Assembly (NCBI RefSeq): GCF_900156465.1
Contig: NZ_LT707064.1
Span: 3,673,001 to 3,737,000 of the forward strand
Length of the DNA: 64,000 nucleotides
Direction: 5' to 3'
DNA from: Pseudomonas sp. 7SR1
GTDB lineage: Bacteria > Pseudomonadota > Gammaproteobacteria > Pseudomonadales > Pseudomonadaceae
The notes under the pieces are model-generated. The model was not told where the DNA came from. It was given only the letters and a program-made list of their open reading frames with translations, and ran no database searches. This document shows, one piece after another, positions 62,418-64,000 of this stretch; position 1 is the stretch's first letter; each line of letters starts with the position of its first letter. Both the position numbers and the translations under genes were made by a program.

Positions 62418-63425
62418 TCACTGAACCGCGGCCGCAGGCGTGTTCAACAACACGATCGCAGCGGTCACCAGCAAATTGATCAGGGTCAGTGGCAGGCAGA
62501 ATTTCCAGCTGAAGTCCATCACCTGGTCGTAGCGTGGGCGCGGGATCGAGGCGCGCAGCAGGACGAACAGCATGATGAAGAACGCGGTCTTCAGGGCGAA
62601 CCACACGAAGGACAGTTGCGGCAGGATGCCGAACGGACCATGCCAGCCGCCGAAGAACAGCGTGACCAGCAGTGCCGAGATCAGGACGATGCCGATGTAT
62701 TCACCGACGAAGAACATGCCCCATTTCATGCCGGCGTATTCGATGTGGTAACCATCGGCCAGTTCCTGTTCCGCTTCCGGCTGGTCGAAGGGGTGACGGT
62801 GAGTCACGGCCACGCCAGCGACGAAGAACGTACAGAAGCCGAAGAACTGCGGAATGATGAACCACAGGTTCTGCGCCTGGTACTCGACGATGTCGCGCAT
62901 GTTGAACGAACCGGCCTGGACCACGACGCCCATCAGCGCCAGGCCCATGAACACTTCGTAGGACACGGTCTGGGCCGAAGCACGCAGGCTGCCCAGCAGG
63001 GCGAACTTGTTGTTGCTCGACCAACCGGCGAACAGCACCGCATACACCGAAAGGCCGGCCATGGCGAAGAAGAACAGCAGGCCGATGTTCAGGTCCGCCA
63101 CGCCCCAGGTCGGGGTGATCGGGATGATCGCGAAGGCGATCAGCAAGGCGCTCATGGCCACCACCGGTGCCAGGGTGAAGATCACCTTGTCGGCGAACGG
63201 TGGCGTCCAGTCTTCCTTGAAGAACATTTTGACCATGTCGGCGGCGATCTGGAACATGCCGAACGGGCCGACGCGGTTCGGACCGTAGCGGTCCTGCCAC
63301 CAGCCCAGCAGGCGACGTTCGACGAAGCTCAGCAGTGCCCCGCAGACCACCACGGCCAGCAGGATCACGATGGCCTTGAGGACTGTCAGGATCACTTCGA
63401 TCACTTCAGGGGTGAACCAGCTCAT
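62418..63425 (-). CDS. nuoH: NADH dehydrogenase I subunit H
   Basis: 335 residues, eight membrane helices; [20 protein letters not shown] and [20 protein letters not shown] are the quinone-site loops. Four-base overlap with nuoG (ATGA). Confidence 0.97.
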   Translation of the reverse strand: MSWFTPEVIEVILTVLKAIVILLAVVVCGALLSFVERRLLGWWQDRYGPNRVGPFGMFQIAADMVKMFFKEDWTPPFADKVIFTLAPVVAMSALLIAFAIIPITPTWGVADLNIGLLFFFAMAGLSVYAVLFAGWSSNNKFALLGSLRASAQTVSYEVFMGLALMGVVVQAGSFNMRDIVEYQAQNLWFIIPQFFGFCTFFVAGVAVTHRHPFDQPEAEQELADGYHIEYAGMKWGMFFVGEYIGIVLISALLVTLFFGGWHGPFGILPQLSFVWFALKTAFFIMLFVLLRASIPRPRYDQVMDFSWKFCLPLTLINLLVTAAIVLLNTPAAAVQ

Positions 63426-64000
63426 TGCGCTGCCTCCTGCAGACCATCGACGGTCTTGCCGAACACCGCCGGTGGGATACCCGCCAGGCCGGCCGGCAGG
63501 GCCACCAGGCCGGCGCCCAGTTGCTCATTGATACGCAGCGGCAGGCGCAAGGTCTGGCCCGCGACGTTCAGGCTCAGCAGGGCGCCGTCGTTGACGCCCA
63601 GGCGATCGGCCTCCGATTTGGCCAGAGACACGTAGGCGGCCGGGATGCGTTCCTGTACCGGAGCGGCCTTGGAAGAGTTCTCTTCGCTGCCGAACAGGTG
63701 ATGGAACGGTACGACCTGCCAGGTGCCCGGGGCCGGATTGAAAGCGCGCGGTACATTGGCGAACCAGCCCAGGCCATCGCCCTGGCTTTCGATCAGGCGA
63801 GTGCCCGGATCGCCGGCACGCAGGTGACCACCGACCTCGTCCTGGAACTTGTTCCAGGCCTGGGGCGAGTTCCAGCCCGGCGACCAGGCGAACGGCACTT
63901 GCGAGCGCGGTTCGGCCGAGCCCGAGTAACCTTCCATCGAGAAGGCGAACGCGGTGTCCTTGTCCTGCGGGGTGCGCGGTTCGTGGACGCTGATGTTGGC
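63422..64000 (-). CDS. nuoG: NADH dehydrogenase I subunit G, C-terminal part (runs off the window)
   Basis: 192 residues of C-terminus; open to the right edge, so the N-terminal Fe-S part lies outside. It is the molybdopterin-like domain end ([40 protein letters not shown]). Stop overlaps nuoH start. Any apparent start inside the window (63937) is internal. Confidence 0.93.
   Translation of the reverse strand, partial: ANISVHEPRTPQDKDTAFAFSMEGYSGSAEPRSQVPFAWSPGWNSPQAWNKFQDEVGGHLRAGDPGTRLIESQGDGLGWFANVPRAFNPAPGTWQVVPFHHLFGSEENSSKAAPVQERIPAAYVSLAKSEADRLGVNDGALLSLNVAGQTLRLPLRINEQLGAGLVALPAGLAGIPPAVFGKTVDGLQEAAQ

Noticed and set aside
1..64000. CRISPR array or complete tRNA/rRNA genes
   Set aside because: No regularly spaced repeats and no complete tRNA or rRNA seen; only the tRNA-Pro 3' fragment at attR.

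Overview
The window reads as a high-GC gammaproteobacterial chromosome, most likely a Pseudomonas of the fluorescens group. This rests on a nuoG-H-I-J-K-L-M-N operon, several paired Pseudomonas-type REP hairpins, a tRNA-Pro(GGG) 3' end, and GlxA/FtrA-type and dCACHE chemoreceptor genes of Pseudomonas character. The species is an inference from general familiarity; no search was run.

Bases 1 to about 33,644 are the right-hand four fifths or so of a lambda-like, long-tailed (siphovirus) prophage. Integrase, repressor and attL lie beyond the left edge. The order is: replication initiator with an internal iteron cluster (probable origin), a partner protein, NinB, NinG and a gene in the Q position; a candidate late promoter and tR'-like terminator; a hicA-hicB toxin-antitoxin pair on the minus strand; holin and a second small membrane gene; two minus-strand accessory genes including a lipoprotein; metallopeptidase; terminase small and large; portal; minor head; accessory membrane protein; scaffold; capsid; head completion and neck genes; tail terminator; tail tube; G and G-T chaperones joined by a -1 frameshift at GGGAAAC; tape measure; lambda M, L, K, I and J homologues; two small tail-tip accessory proteins; tail fibre and its chaperone; endolysin; Rz with an embedded Rz1. 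The tail operon is interrupted between K and I and between I and J by small accessory genes (morons) and a candidate structured RNA, each closed by its own intrinsic terminator. The right end holds a minus-strand two-gene operon under a near-perfect LexA box; it encodes a zinc-knuckle protein and a divergent SRAP (HMCES/YedK-like) protein. The prophage stops at a 48-base 3' fragment of tRNA-Pro (attR), followed by that tRNA's terminator.

Bases 33,690 to 56,100 are host chromosome: a methyltransferase, an amino-acid-type chemoreceptor, two GlxA/FtrA-like regulators, a pirin, and two related winged-helix/ATPase regulators that converge and overlap, one apparently lacking its C-terminal half. 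Then come an alpha/beta hydrolase (haloperoxidase/esterase type), a LysR regulator translationally coupled to DoxX, an ABM-domain membrane protein and a Tat-exported YtcJ-type amidohydrolase with an odd Cys/His-rich tail. A YcaC-type hydrolase, a second LysR, a hemerythrin protein, an FAD dehydrogenase and a hydroxypyruvate isomerase-like protein follow. REP pairs mark several of the gaps.

From 56,142 to the right edge, on the minus strand, is the distal part of the respiratory complex I operon (nuoG partial to nuoN), closed by a strong bidirectional terminator.

The items most worth following up are the SOS-controlled prophage SRAP operon, the candidate structured RNA between tail genes I and J, the iteron cluster inside the initiator gene, the moron/terminator architecture of the late operon, and the two possible start sites of the amidohydrolase.
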